Assembly: GCA_942492635.1 (NCBI GenBank)
Contig: CALOFP010000002.1
Coordinates: 1,240,001-1,304,000 of the forward strand
DNA length: 64,000 bases
Source of the DNA: CALOFP01 sp942492635
GTDB lineage: Bacteria > UBP6 > UBA1177 > CALOFP01
Direction: 5' to 3'
Shown here: positions 1 to 9,600 of the stretch, piece by piece
How the letters are laid out: every line of letters begins with the position of its first letter
Position numbering within the stretch: position 1 is the stretch's first letter
Notes under the pieces: model-generated
What the model was told of the DNA's origin: nothing
What the model saw: the letters and a program-made list of their open reading frames with translations, nothing else
Databases searched by the model: none
Position numbers and translations under genes: made by a program

Positions 1-686
1 AGATAGCTGTCCAGATGGCGGAAGAAAAAAATAACAGGCTCTCGGGAGTTGTTGCAGTGGGCGCCGCACTTTTCTGTAAGGATTGGTGTCAGGATAAAAA
101 GAGCCCGACCTCTTTAACATTCGAGCCAAAAGTTCCTCTTCTCTTCGTAAGCAACGTAAACGAGATAAAAGAGCCGAAAATTTACACCGAAAAAGTAAAA
201 AAGAGCAAACTCAAGCCGGTAGTGTGGACACTTGAAAGAAAAGGACACTGCAAAATCAATCGAAAAGAGGTTGAAAAAGCTGTTTTAGCAGTTGAAAAGT
301 GGGCGGAAAACGGAAAAAAACCTGTTGATACCACTTTAAACATTGAAATTCTCCGAAAAAATGTTGCGACAAGGCATAAAAACGGCAGAGCCTACACAAA
401 AGTTTTTTCCATCCATCCGGTCTACGGCAGTATCGTTGCAGATTTTTCCAGAGCCGACTTTCGAAAGCTCGGGATAGAGCAAAATTCATATTTTTACATC
501 GGATATAAAGACAAGAAGTTCAAAGCATATTTCGGCAGTACCTACGACGACGTCCCGCGAGGAAAATGGATCTCATTCATCACAGCCGAAGATTACCTGA
601 TGATAGCAAGAAACTGGGCCAGCGCCGTCGAACTACTCGGCTGCAAAAAAGGCGAAGAACTGTTTATAGAAACGATAAAGAAATAA
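1..686 (+). CDS. Alpha/beta-hydrolase C-terminal half joined to a SAM-hydroxide adenosyltransferase C-like domain (5' partial)
   Basis: The frame is open from the first base of the window (first full codon at nt 3), so the ATG at 15 is probably internal and the N-terminus lies outside. The visible first half reads like the back half of an alpha/beta hydrolase: a GVVAVGAALF strand, PLLFVSNVNE where the acidic residue usually sits, and GHCKINRKE where the catalytic His would be. The nucleophile would be upstream, out of view. The last ~95 residues (from VYGSIVADF to KGEELFIE) match the pattern of the C-terminal beta-barrel of SAM-hydroxide adenosyltransferases (DUF62): a short strand pair, TYDDVPRGK, then an AxxWASAVELLG helix and a Gxxxxxx end. 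The N-terminal SAM-binding part of that family is absent. The stop is 4 nt before the next gene, suggesting an operon with the HAD and GNAT genes. Both domain calls are by eye; function is unknown. Confidence 0.5.
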   Translation, partial: IAVQMAEEKNNRLSGVVAVGAALFCKDWCQDKKSPTSLTFEPKVPLLFVSNVNEIKEPKIYTEKVKKSKLKPVVWTLERKGHCKINRKEVEKAVLAVEKWAENGKKPVDTTLNIEILRKNVATRHKNGRAYTKVFSIHPVYGSIVADFSRADFRKLGIEQNSYFYIGYKDKKFKAYFGSTYDDVPRGKWISFITAEDYLMIARNWASAVELLGCKKGEELFIETIKK

Positions 687-690
687 GGTA

Positions 691-1326
691 ATGAAAAAAC
701 TTCTCATATGGGATTTCGACAACACAATCGCGTATAGAACTCCGGGTATGTGGCACGCGGCAATGGTTGAAGCTATCGCCGGCGACCAACCAGAACTGAA
801 CGGTAAAGTTAATAAGTTAAAACCCTTTTTGATGAGCGGATTCCCTTGGCATGATCCTGAAAAGGAGCATACTGATATTAAAACTCCTGAGCAATGGTGG
901 GAAAATCTCTTTCCCGTTTTTATGGATGCATTCTGCTCCATTGGAATATCTAGAAATAGATCCCAGGAACTCTGCACAGATGTTCGTAATATCTACATAA
1001 ATCCAAACTATTGGAAACTTTTTGACGATACCGAATTTACTCTCAAAACATTGTCCGAAAGAGGGTGGACCCACGTAATTCTTTCCAACCATGTTCCGGA
1101 ACTTGAGTCGATTGTCGAAGCACTGGGAATTCGAAAATACTTTGAAAATATTTTCAATTCTGCAATAACCGGATATGAAAAGCCGAATAGAAAAGCATTT
1201 GAAATTGTTCTCAGTGAGTATCCTGATTGTGAACGAAGAATAATGATCGGGGATAGTTTGAGAGCCGACATAAAAGGGGCGGAAAGTGTCGGTATCGGTA
1301 CGGTTTGGGTAAACAGAAATAGGTAG
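691..1326 (+). CDS. HAD-superfamily hydrolase
   Basis: A 211-residue haloacid dehalogenase-type phosphatase, probably cytosolic. Motif I is DFDNT (D8 nucleophile, D10 acid), motif II is ILSNH near residue 131, motif III is the Lys of GYEKPNRKAF, and motif IV is MIGDSLRADIKGAE, which binds Mg. The helical cap between residues 15 and 100 is typical of the phosphoglycolate phosphatase/beta-phosphoglucomutase-like branch (C1 cap). The length is normal for the family. The substrate cannot be told from sequence; small phosphate esters are usual. It starts 4 nt after the upstream hydrolase and ends 6 nt before the acetyltransferase, so the three are likely co-transcribed. The ATG at 691 follows a weak AAGGTA ribosome site. 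Confidence 0.85.
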   Translation: MKKLLIWDFDNTIAYRTPGMWHAAMVEAIAGDQPELNGKVNKLKPFLMSGFPWHDPEKEHTDIKTPEQWWENLFPVFMDAFCSIGISRNRSQELCTDVRNIYINPNYWKLFDDTEFTLKTLSERGWTHVILSNHVPELESIVEALGIRKYFENIFNSAITGYEKPNRKAFEIVLSEYPDCERRIMIGDSLRADIKGAESVGIGTVWVNRNR

Positions 1327-1332
1327 AGGACG

Positions 1333-2091
1333 ATGAAAATAATAGATCTTACACCGGAAAACATTTCCGATTACGGGGTTTGCGGCTACAAGGATGTCAA
1401 AAAACATGTGGAACTTAGAAATAAGATTGAATGGTTTAAAAGGTACCATCCGAAAGGGCTGAGGATAAAGATTGTAATTTCTGAAGAGGGTGGTTATCAG
1501 GGAATGCTCGAATATATCCCCGGTGAATTTGCACATCGTCCGGTAGATGCCAGAGGGTATATGTTTATCCACTGTGTCTTTGTCGGAATAAAAAAAGAAT
1601 TTAAATCGAGAGGTTACGCTTCGGCCTTAATTGACGAATGTGAGAAGGAGGCAAAGGAGAAGGGGATGCTCGGTGTTGCCGTTGTGACTCGAAAAGGTTC
1701 TTTCATGGTGCACAACACAATCTTCCTCAAGAAAGGTTTTCAGATTGTGGATAGAGCAAAGCCGGACTTTGACCTGCTGGTGAAAAAATTTGATGAAAAA
1801 TCAGAAAATCCAAAATTTAAACTCGGAGATCCAAAGAAATACGGTGAAGGAATCACGATACTCCGCTCTGTTCAATGCCCCTACACAGAAAAGAATGTGA
1901 AAGCTATTTTGCAAACTGCTGAAACAAAGTTCGGTCTCAAAACAAGATTGATAGATGTCAATGATTCGGAATCGGCCCAAAATTCGCCATCTCCGTTCGG
2001 GACTTTCTGCATGATCTTGAACGGCGAAATCATAAGCTACCATCCTATCAGCAATGGGAGATTCGAGAATATTATGGGCAAGAGAAAGTGA
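1333..2091 (+). CDS. GNAT acetyltransferase with C-terminal YoaP-like domain
   Basis: 252 residues. The N-terminal half is a GNAT N-acetyltransferase fold: the acetyl-CoA loop is KEFKSRGYASALI near residues 94-106, followed by an E-rich helix and a VAVVT strand, then GSFMVHNTIFLKKGF. The C-terminal ~90 residues (ITILRSVQCPYTEKNVKAI onward) match the small thioredoxin-like domain that follows GNAT in the Bacillus YoaP family. Total length agrees with YoaP (about 250). Substrate unknown. It follows the HAD gene by 6 nt with GTAGAGGACG as a short ribosome site, so it is probably the last gene of this operon. Confidence 0.8.
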   Translation: MKIIDLTPENISDYGVCGYKDVKKHVELRNKIEWFKRYHPKGLRIKIVISEEGGYQGMLEYIPGEFAHRPVDARGYMFIHCVFVGIKKEFKSRGYASALIDECEKEAKEKGMLGVAVVTRKGSFMVHNTIFLKKGFQIVDRAKPDFDLLVKKFDEKSENPKFKLGDPKKYGEGITILRSVQCPYTEKNVKAILQTAETKFGLKTRLIDVNDSESAQNSPSPFGTFCMILNGEIISYHPISNGRFENIMGKRK

Positions 2092-2479
2092 AAATCATTG
2101 TTTGGTGTCAGTCAGAGCATCCCTTGATAATTTGGATATCCGACAGAAAATATTCTGGCCGGTTCAGTCGCAGAAATCATCCACAGAGAATAGTCAAGGA
2201 TGGATAATCGATTGATTCGATTTCTCTATCCTAAATCGGACCGATTTTGTCGTTGTTTTTCAAAAAATATTGATAATTCATCCGACGGAGGCAATAGAAT
2301 GACAGAATTATTCTTTTGTTGATCTCATTATGAGTTGCGGCGGAAATATTGGAAAAATGAAATAACTATGTCAACTACTGGCCAATGGAAAATATTTCCG
2401 TTTTAAGATATATTGAATTCCCAAAAATAATAGTTAATATTGTCGACAGTATAAATATTCCGGGGAAGGAGAATAGGTA
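2092..2479. other. Intergenic, no gene seen
   Basis: AT-rich non-coding stretch of 388 nt. I see no convincing ORF, RNA or strong terminator. It should contain the promoter of the gene at 2480; the only clear signal is a GGGGAAGGAGA ribosome site at its end. Confidence 0.5.
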
Positions 2480-3304
2480 GTGCTGAGAAACAATATTATT
2501 CCGTTCGATGCAAAATTAAGAGAGGCAGAAAAAGATAGAGAAGTTAAAAAGACTCTGGCCTATATAAAGGAGCTTCACAAATATTTGACGAAGGGAGAGT
2601 TCGACAAGGCGGATGGGGATTTACAAAACTACTTTGCAAAAATGAAGTATCCTGCGAACAGTGCAACTCTTGCTTTTGCAAAATCGGGTGAATACTTGCG
2701 TTCGGCCTTTTATTTTCTGGATCATCTTATAGAAGATATCTGGAATGAAAATGGGTGCTTGGATGAGAACACCACGTCTCTGATAGATAAAAATATTTTG
2801 CAGAATCCCAATGTCGATGAAGAAGGGGTAGTTGCGGTGCTTAACCTGCTTGATGATCTTCTTCTGAACGTAGATGGTCCAATACCTATAGATGAGGATT
2901 TCTTGGAAGATCCCGAATTTTTTGGTTCTAAAAGTCCAGCCGAAATAATCCGATCCAACAATGAATATTTGTTGAAGTTCGAGGTTTTCTTAAAAGAAAA
3001 ACAGTTAAAAACGGGCACTATTGAAAAACATATGACTGCAATGAATTTTCTTGTCAATGAGCTCCTGAATGAAGATGAGGAAGATCCGGTTGCTCTAGAG
3101 GTAACACATCTTTATCTCAATGAGATCTTTTCGGAAGTATTTTTGAGCAACGACCAATGGACCGGAGAGCCTTCGATGAGGCAGATGCTGACAACAATTG
3201 GCAAGTTCTACTCATTCCTGAAAGAGAAAAAGTATATCGATAAAGGCCACTGGTCCAGTTGCCGGGAGGAACTCGAAGAGTTCAAGACTAACTGGGAGAT
3301 CTGA
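2480..3304 (+). CDS. Hypothetical helical protein with SAM-like core-binding C-terminal region
   Basis: 274 residues from a GTG start preceded by a good GGAAGGAGA site. Rich in Lys, Glu and Leu and almost wholly helical by composition; no signal peptide, so probably cytosolic. The C-terminal ~110 residues (FEVFLKEKQLKTGTIEKH to the end) have the pattern of the small helical domain seen at the N-terminus of phage integrases and in some SEC-C/pRiA4b-type proteins: FxxFLKEKxLxxxTIxxH, then MRQMLTTIGKFYSFLKEKKYI. No catalytic integrase residues are present. It stands alone between intergenic regions. Function unknown. Confidence 0.6.
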   Translation: MLRNNIIPFDAKLREAEKDREVKKTLAYIKELHKYLTKGEFDKADGDLQNYFAKMKYPANSATLAFAKSGEYLRSAFYFLDHLIEDIWNENGCLDENTTSLIDKNILQNPNVDEEGVVAVLNLLDDLLLNVDGPIPIDEDFLEDPEFFGSKSPAEIIRSNNEYLLKFEVFLKEKQLKTGTIEKHMTAMNFLVNELLNEDEEDPVALEVTHLYLNEIFSEVFLSNDQWTGEPSMRQMLTTIGKFYSFLKEKKYIDKGHWSSCREELEEFKTNWEI

Positions 3305-3423
3305 AAAGTTTCCCTGCTTTTCTCCCTCGGAGGTGCCCCGGCTTTCTCCAGAAAATGAATTGTAAATTTTTAGAATTTTTTAACTTGTTAATTTTACTAT
3401 TGTTTCGAATTGAAGAGCAAGCT

Positions 3424-4839
3424 TCATTTTTCAAAAGCTCCTACATCCAAGTTTCCGTCATCTTTTCTGGATTTATGATTTAAGGGATGAATGTATTCTT
3501 GTGTCGGAGTTAAGTCGTAATCATTGCCTGTGCCGGGATTTACTCCCTGATTTATTCCGTTGGAACCTTTCTGCAGGCGGTAATCGTAGCTGTTTCGATT
3601 AACAAATGTTGCATTTTCTTCATTGCTGCTTTGAGTTCCGGTGAAATTGCCGTTAATGATGGTGCTGAAGTTATCGAAAATGTTGTTTACTATCGCTCCG
3701 TTTGGAGTTCCACCCACACTTATGGCAATACCGTTATTACGGTCGTTAACTATTGTGTTGTTGATAAAGTAAAGTGTTTGTATGGGGTTGTCTCTTTGCT
3801 CACGGCCGTAGGAGATGGCGGTGCTGTTTGACGGAGTTTTGTCCGACTGGTGAAGTTCATTTCCGATGATGTAGGAAAGTCCGCCTTCGGGCAGGTCGAT
3901 CAGGTAGCTTGAGGGCATATCATTTGAATGTTCGTTAAGATCGAAAATTCGGTTGTAGAGAATATAGTTTTCATCTGCCCTGCTTTTTACGTTGTGTCCT
4001 TCGTATGCATCATGAGAGTAGCTGTAAATCATTGTGAATTTGGCTCCTTCGCCGATGTATATGTTGTGGCTGAAACCGCCGTTTGATTTTCCGTGATCGT
4101 GAAATTCACATGATTCCAAGGTAATATCTTCAGTACCCTTGTTTCCTGTTAAAATTCCCATTTCATTATCGTGGAAATAGGATTTTCTGACGGTCAGCGA
4201 GCCGGTTCCTTCATATCTGATTCCCGCACCGTTTTTGTCGGGGACAGCGGCGTTTGAAAATTCGATATTTTCGACTGTAACATTGTCTCCGCGAATAACC
4301 CATATTGCTTTTCCGTTGGAAATAGCTACGCCTTCTGCGTTCATGTGTGCTAAACCGTTTACACCTTTTATCGTAAGATTATTTTGGCTCCAGGTTGTGA
4401 CAATGCCGGAGTTTTTGTATTCGTCGGCTTCGATTACAACCGTGTCACCGTCTTGAGCGGCTGCACCTGCATCTTTCGGCGTGGGAAATTCATAGAATTT
4501 ACTCTCGGTATCCATGGATACACAATGAACTGTTGATAAATCGCAATTTACCGGTGGTTCAGGCGTGCCATCGTTATCAGGTATTATCTCTGCGTCACTC
4601 TCTGTTTTATCTGAATCATCTGAGCCTGCAGGATTTTCTTCCGGATTTTCGGTATTTTCGTCTTGAGTCGCAGCATCGTCAGATTTTTCTGTGTCGGAAG
4701 TTCCGATATTATCGATACTCTCGTCACTGTGGAGATTTTCATTATCGCTGCCTGCGGACTCCTTTTCATCATTTTTATCATTGCATGAAATAATAAAAAT
4801 CATGGTGAAAACTAAAATACCGGTTAAAAAGAGTTTCAT
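3424..4839 (-). CDS. Secreted lipoprotein with right-handed parallel beta-helix
   Basis: 471 residues using the ATG at 4839, which has AGGGGACGT in front; the frame runs 10 codons further but without a ribosome site. Signal peptide with lipobox-like FIISC, so lipid-anchored. Residues ~20-90 are a low-complexity Asp/Glu/Ser/Asn linker. After VNCDLSTVHCVS comes a region like the start of beta-helix proteins: FPTPKDAGAAAQDGDTVVIEADEY, then rungs such as LTIKGVNG, NVTVENIEFSNAA, LTVRKSYFHDNEMGI, ITLESCEFHDHG, and a closing NLDVGAFEK typical of the family. Such folds are pectate-lyase-like or simply adhesive. No catalytic site can be assigned. Single gene, opposite strand to its neighbours. Confidence 0.8.
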   Translation of the reverse strand: MKLFLTGILVFTMIFIISCNDKNDEKESAGSDNENLHSDESIDNIGTSDTEKSDDAATQDENTENPEENPAGSDDSDKTESDAEIIPDNDGTPEPPVNCDLSTVHCVSMDTESKFYEFPTPKDAGAAAQDGDTVVIEADEYKNSGIVTTWSQNNLTIKGVNGLAHMNAEGVAISNGKAIWVIRGDNVTVENIEFSNAAVPDKNGAGIRYEGTGSLTVRKSYFHDNEMGILTGNKGTEDITLESCEFHDHGKSNGGFSHNIYIGEGAKFTMIYSYSHDAYEGHNVKSRADENYILYNRIFDLNEHSNDMPSSYLIDLPEGGLSYIIGNELHQSDKTPSNSTAISYGREQRDNPIQTLYFINNTIVNDRNNGIAISVGGTPNGAIVNNIFDNFSTIINGNFTGTQSSNEENATFVNRNSYDYRLQKGSNGINQGVNPGTGNDYDLTPTQEYIHPLNHKSRKDDGNLDVGAFEK

Positions 4840-5447
4840 ACACGTCCCCTTTGAAGATATGGAATACAAACCAGTTACTATAAGACTGTCTTTTCAAGGA
4901 AATTGCAAGGTTATTCTTACGAAATCGTTTAAAACGAAAATAATTCCTGAGAAAATTCAATGGCTGCAGCATAATGAAATATTATCGCAGAAGTTAATGA
5001 TTTCGTAACGAGCGATAACTTTTTCAACAGAAAATTAATGATCCAACTCAGCATGTCTAATTTGTTATGGATTATACAAAAGCTTCTTTATTATGGAAAT
5101 AGATAATCACATCGATTCAGCGGCACATTTGGTCTCGATATTTGTTTTCACTTCGATAGAGTGCCTGAGTTAGTCGAGATAACTTTTTTCTATCAAAGGG
5201 ACTGGAAGAACAACGAGTAAAGGTCTTCCTTCATGTTCTTCACGAACTTCATGGTAGATAAGATTCCCTGTTTGGATTTAAATATGTTTATCTCAATATA
5301 AAAAAGATTATGGAATTATGCACTTGCCCATGGTATCTCTTGGCTGTTTGTCCGCTCGAACAAAGATAATGTTGATTCTGAAATTCTAGATTGTAATATT
5401 CAAGAGACTAATGCGTTTATAACAGTTAATATAAAGGAGAATGAATA
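4840..5447. other. Intergenic region between divergent lipoprotein gene and purN
   Basis: 608 nt of AT-rich sequence carrying the divergent promoters. Apart from the purN promoter candidate I see no gene, RNA or repeat. Confidence 0.5.
5372..5399 (+). promoter_or_regulatory. Candidate sigma70-type promoter of purN
   Basis: TTGATT, 16-nt spacer, TAATAT, about 50 nt before the purN GTG. Matches the consensus in 4 of 6 bases at each box. Judged by eye only. Confidence 0.35.
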
Positions 5448-6044
5448 GTGAATATTGCATTTCTTGCATCTCATAACGGTTCGAATATGCAGGCTATTAT
5501 TGATGCCTGTAAGAGCGGGGATCTTGAATCGAATCCGTGTGTCATAATAAGCAACAATAGAAAATCGGGAGCTCTCGAGAGGGCTGCAAACGAGGATATC
5601 CCGGGAGTATGTCTCAACGGGAAAACTCACCCCGATTTTGATGAGCTGGATCGTGCGATCTGTGATGAACTTGTAAAACACAATACGGATATCGTCGTTC
5701 TTGCCGGTTACATGAAAAAGATCGGACCCAAGGTTCTCTCCACATTCAAGGGAAAGATTCTCAATATTCATCCCGCTCTTCTTCCTAAATACGGCGGTAG
5801 GGGAATGTACGGAATGAATGTCCACAAGGCTGTAGTGGCGGCCGGTGAAGCGGAATCCGGAGTCACAATTCACCTGATCGATGAGAATTACGATACGGGC
5901 CCGATTGTTGCGCAGGCAAAGGTTCCGGTTATGGAAGGTGACGATGCCGAAACTCTTGCGGCCAGGGTTCTCAAAAAAGAGCACCGGTTCTTTGTTGAAA
6001 CTTTGAGAAAAATCGAAAAAGACGGTTTCGTATCTGTTGAATAA
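5448..6044 (+). CDS. purN: Phosphoribosylglycinamide formyltransferase
   Basis: Transfers a formyl group from 10-formyltetrahydrofolate to GAR in de novo purine synthesis; cytosolic. 198 residues, close to the usual ~200. The start motif ASHNGSN (residues 7-13) is the phosphate-binding loop, and the catalytic triad is present: N106 and H108 in ILNIHPALLP and D145 in HLIDENYDTGP. It starts at GTG with a strong AAAGGAGA site. The gene stands alone, not in a purine operon. The folate donor links it to fhs at 40564, which makes 10-formyl-THF. Confidence 0.95.
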   Translation: MNIAFLASHNGSNMQAIIDACKSGDLESNPCVIISNNRKSGALERAANEDIPGVCLNGKTHPDFDELDRAICDELVKHNTDIVVLAGYMKKIGPKVLSTFKGKILNIHPALLPKYGGRGMYGMNVHKAVVAAGEAESGVTIHLIDENYDTGPIVAQAKVPVMEGDDAETLAARVLKKEHRFFVETLRKIEKDGFVSVE

Positions 6045-6106
6045 TCATCGATTCGGAATCAAAGATGGATCCTGAAGTGTAGTTCGGACTTTCCGATTAT
6101 AACTAC

Positions 6107-6457
6107 TCAGAAAAGTTTGTCCCTGAACATGAAAAAAACGGCTCCCACCATGCACAGTCCGGCCCACAGGTAGTCCGTTTTGAAGGGCTCTTTCATGTAA
6201 AGTACTGAAAATGGAATAAAAACGCTTAGAGTGATCACTTCTTGCAGAATTTTCAGCTGACCGACGCTCAAAACCGTGTAGCCGATCCGGTTTGCAGGTA
6301 CCTGAAGCATGTACTCGAACATTGCGATACCCCAGCTGAGGAGGGCTGCCACGATCCACGGTTTGTTCCCGAGCTCCTTAAGGTGCGCGTACCAAGCGAA
6401 TGTCATGAAAATATTGCTGCAAATTAAAAGTGATATTGAGGAGACTACTGGTTTCAT
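6107..6457 (-). CDS. DMT-superfamily small membrane protein (DUF486)
   Basis: 116 residues with four hydrophobic helices (roughly residues 5-23, 34-52, 62-88 and 95-111). The conserved run EYMLQVPANRIG and SVGQLKILQEV are signatures I know from DUF486 proteins, a short one-repeat branch of the drug/metabolite transporter superfamily. Inner-membrane; transported substrate unknown. AGAGGTTTGAAGG precedes the ATG. Convergent with purN. Confidence 0.8.
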   Translation of the reverse strand: MKPVVSSISLLICSNIFMTFAWYAHLKELGNKPWIVAALLSWGIAMFEYMLQVPANRIGYTVLSVGQLKILQEVITLSVFIPFSVLYMKEPFKTDYLWAGLCMVGAVFFMFRDKLF

Positions 6458-6690
6458 CCTTCAAACCTCTGTAAATTGAATCCTATAAAACTCGTCGATT
6501 TTTCACTTTAGCCCGATAAAAGAGGCAGGAAAAACAGGAAATAACCGGGCAAGAGGATAATCCGAAAAGTTAAAAAATCAAGATTCATTGAACAATAGCT
6601 GACTCCAGATCGTTGTAAATGCTGGATAAATAACAGTGGCATTGTTGTTGCTTTTTGTAAATTCGGTTGTAGAAGATTACAGGTGTTATA

Positions 6691-9600
6691 TTGCGATTTT
6701 TTTACGGAATTTTTCTTTTTTTATTCATTGTTATTCAACCGCTATATCTTCGGTGCTCCGTTTTAAACTCTCCGTTCCGCCGTTTTGTTCATAGATCATG
6801 GCAGGTTAGCGAGGGACTTCCCCAGGACTCCGTAAATGATATTGTTCAAAGTCGCGACGGTTTTATCTGGCTTTCGACCTACAACGGTCTTGTCCGGTTT
6901 GACGGGATCGATTTCAAAATTTTCAACAAGTCAAATACTCCACAGCTTACAACCAACTCGATCTACGGTCTCATGGAAGATCAAAACGGTAATCTCTGGA
7001 TCGGTACCTACGACGGCATTGTCATCTATAGGGATGGAAGTTTTAAACGATTCCAATTTCCTGAAAAACTTCCGAAATATCAGATCAACTGGCTTTTTGA
7101 GGGACGCGATGGGGTTGTTTGGATCGCTACTGTGGATTACGGTCTTATCCGATTCAATGATGGGAAATTCAGGCGTTATACAACCGAAGACGGACTTCCC
7201 GGAAATACGATAACCCATGTTTTCGAGTCGAAAGACGGAGCTGTATGGATAGGCACATACAAGGGTCTCTCTCGTTTTAAAGGCGGTGTTTTCAGAAATT
7301 TTACAAGGCAGGACGGGCTTTCACACAACGCCGTTTTCTGCACCTATCAGGATCAAAAAGGTGTAATTTGGATAGGAACCTACGACGGTCTTAACAGGTA
7401 TGAAAACGGTGAATTTAAGATCTTTAATGAAAGTGACGGTCTTTCGAGCTCGAGGGTCGGATCGATTTTAGAGGATGAGGAAGGAGTTCTCTGGATAGGT
7501 ACCAACGGAGGCGGAGTAAACCGGTTAAAAAACGGAAAATTTTCCGCATTTTCCACTGCAGACGGTTTGTCGAGCGATGTCGTCTGGAGTATTGTTCCGG
7601 ACAGGGAAGGAAATATATGGATCGGAACCCATGGCGGAGGATTGAATTTTCTGAAGAACAGCGCTTTTTCATCCTTCTCTACCGATAACGGAATTGCCGA
7701 CAATCATATTTCCGCAATTCTTTCGGATAGTTCAGGAACACTTTGGGTCGGCACCTGGAACAAGGGATTAAATGCAATTCGAAATGGAGCAGTTAAGTCA
7801 TATTCATTTGAAAATGATGCGTTGCCCGGAAGTCGGATCTATTCAATTGGAAAGAGCAGGGACGGTGCTCTCTGGGTGGCCGTTAACGGCGGCATGTTCA
7901 AGTATGAAAACGGGAAATTTGACAAGTTCACCGCAGGCGGATGGGAACATCACCAATCGATTATCAATATGGCGGAGGATAGCACCGGTGCTTTCTGGTT
8001 TTCGACTCTGCGCCACGGAATTGTTCGATTTAAGGATGAAAAGTACGACTATTTTGATAAAAAACATGGTGTTACGGCGCAGCGGATTTTCCAGATAGCT
8101 GAAGGGGCAGGCGGTGAAATCTTCTTCGGAACATATAAAAACGGGCTCATTCGTTATAAAAACGGGATTTTTTCTTCATTCACAACCGAAAACGGTCTGC
8201 CTGACAACAGCATTTCAGCCCTTTTCAGCGACAGCAAAAAAGTGATCTGGATAGGTACGGAGAACGGACTCTCTCTCATGAAAGACGGAAAGATTTTTAA
8301 TTTCCTGGAAAAACATGGCATGAGGGAAATTTCCGTTCAGGCGATAACGGAGGACACTCTCGGAAATCTCTGGTTCAGTACCGTTGAAGGGATTTTCAGG
8401 CTAAACCGGGAAGAACTTGTAGAAGTGGCCGAAGGACGAAAAGCTGCCGTTAAAACAGTCTTATACGGCCTGGCGGACGGAATGAAAAGCCTGGAGGGAG
8501 TTTCTGGTGCTCCAGGAGCATTCAGGGGCAGTGATGGGAAACTCTATTTCGGCACAATGAAGGGTGTTGCAATTGTCGATCCCGGCAATCTTAAAAAGAA
8601 TGAGCATCCCCCTGAACTGTTTATAGAGAAGGTAGTGTCTGACGGAACAGAAGCGAAAAATTTGGGAAATATCCAATTGGAGGCAGGTACCGTTAATCTT
8701 CAGATCCACTACACGGGTCTCAACTTCACCGCACCGGAAAAAATCACTTTTTCATACAAACTCGAAGGCTTCGACAATGAGTGGGTTGAAGCAGGCTCCA
8801 GGAGAGTTGCCTACTACACAAATATTCCTCCGGGCGATTACACCTTCAGAATAAGGGCTAAAAATAGTGACGGAGTCGGGAGTATTGATGATAGGACGCT
8901 GAAAATTTACAAAAATCCCTTTCTATATCAGACAAATCTGTTCAAGATTTTTGTTTTACTAACTGTGATGATAATTGTTTTTCTGATTTATAGAAGCCGG
9001 ATTATGCGACTGAAAAAACGTGAACGAGAACTTGAGGAAATCAATGAAAAACTCACATCTCTGGACAGGCTTAAGGACAGGTTCATTGCCAACACATCCC
9101 ACGAACTCCGCACACCGCTCAACGGAATAATCGGACTAACAGAGTCGATTATCGACGGAGCTGCCGGATCTATTACGGAAGATACACGTTACAACCTGAA
9201 CATTGTTAAAAACAGCGGGCAGAGGCTGGCAACACTCATAAACGACATACTCGATTTTGAAAAGATGAAGCAGAATGAGATTGTGCTCAGGCCTGCGGCA
9301 GTCGATCTCAGAAAAAGCGTGGAAAGTGTTCTCTCTATCTCCAATGCCTTGAAATCCGGAAAGAATATCGAGCTCCTGAATCTGGTTGATGAAAAAATCT
9401 ATGTAAAAGCCGACAGCGACAGACTTCAGCAGATTTTCTACAACCTTGTGGGTAACGCCGTAAAGTTTACCGACAGCGGAAAAGTGGAAGTCTTCGCAAA
9501 AAGGAGAGGTGAAACTGTAGAAATATCAGTTACAGACACGGGAATCGGAATCCCCAGGGAGAAATTTGATGATATTTTCAAGTCTTTTGAGCAGGTTGAC

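Noticed and set aside
817..1572. 251-codon minus-strand ORF
   Set aside because: Antisense to the HAD and GNAT genes, which have clear motifs and ribosome sites.
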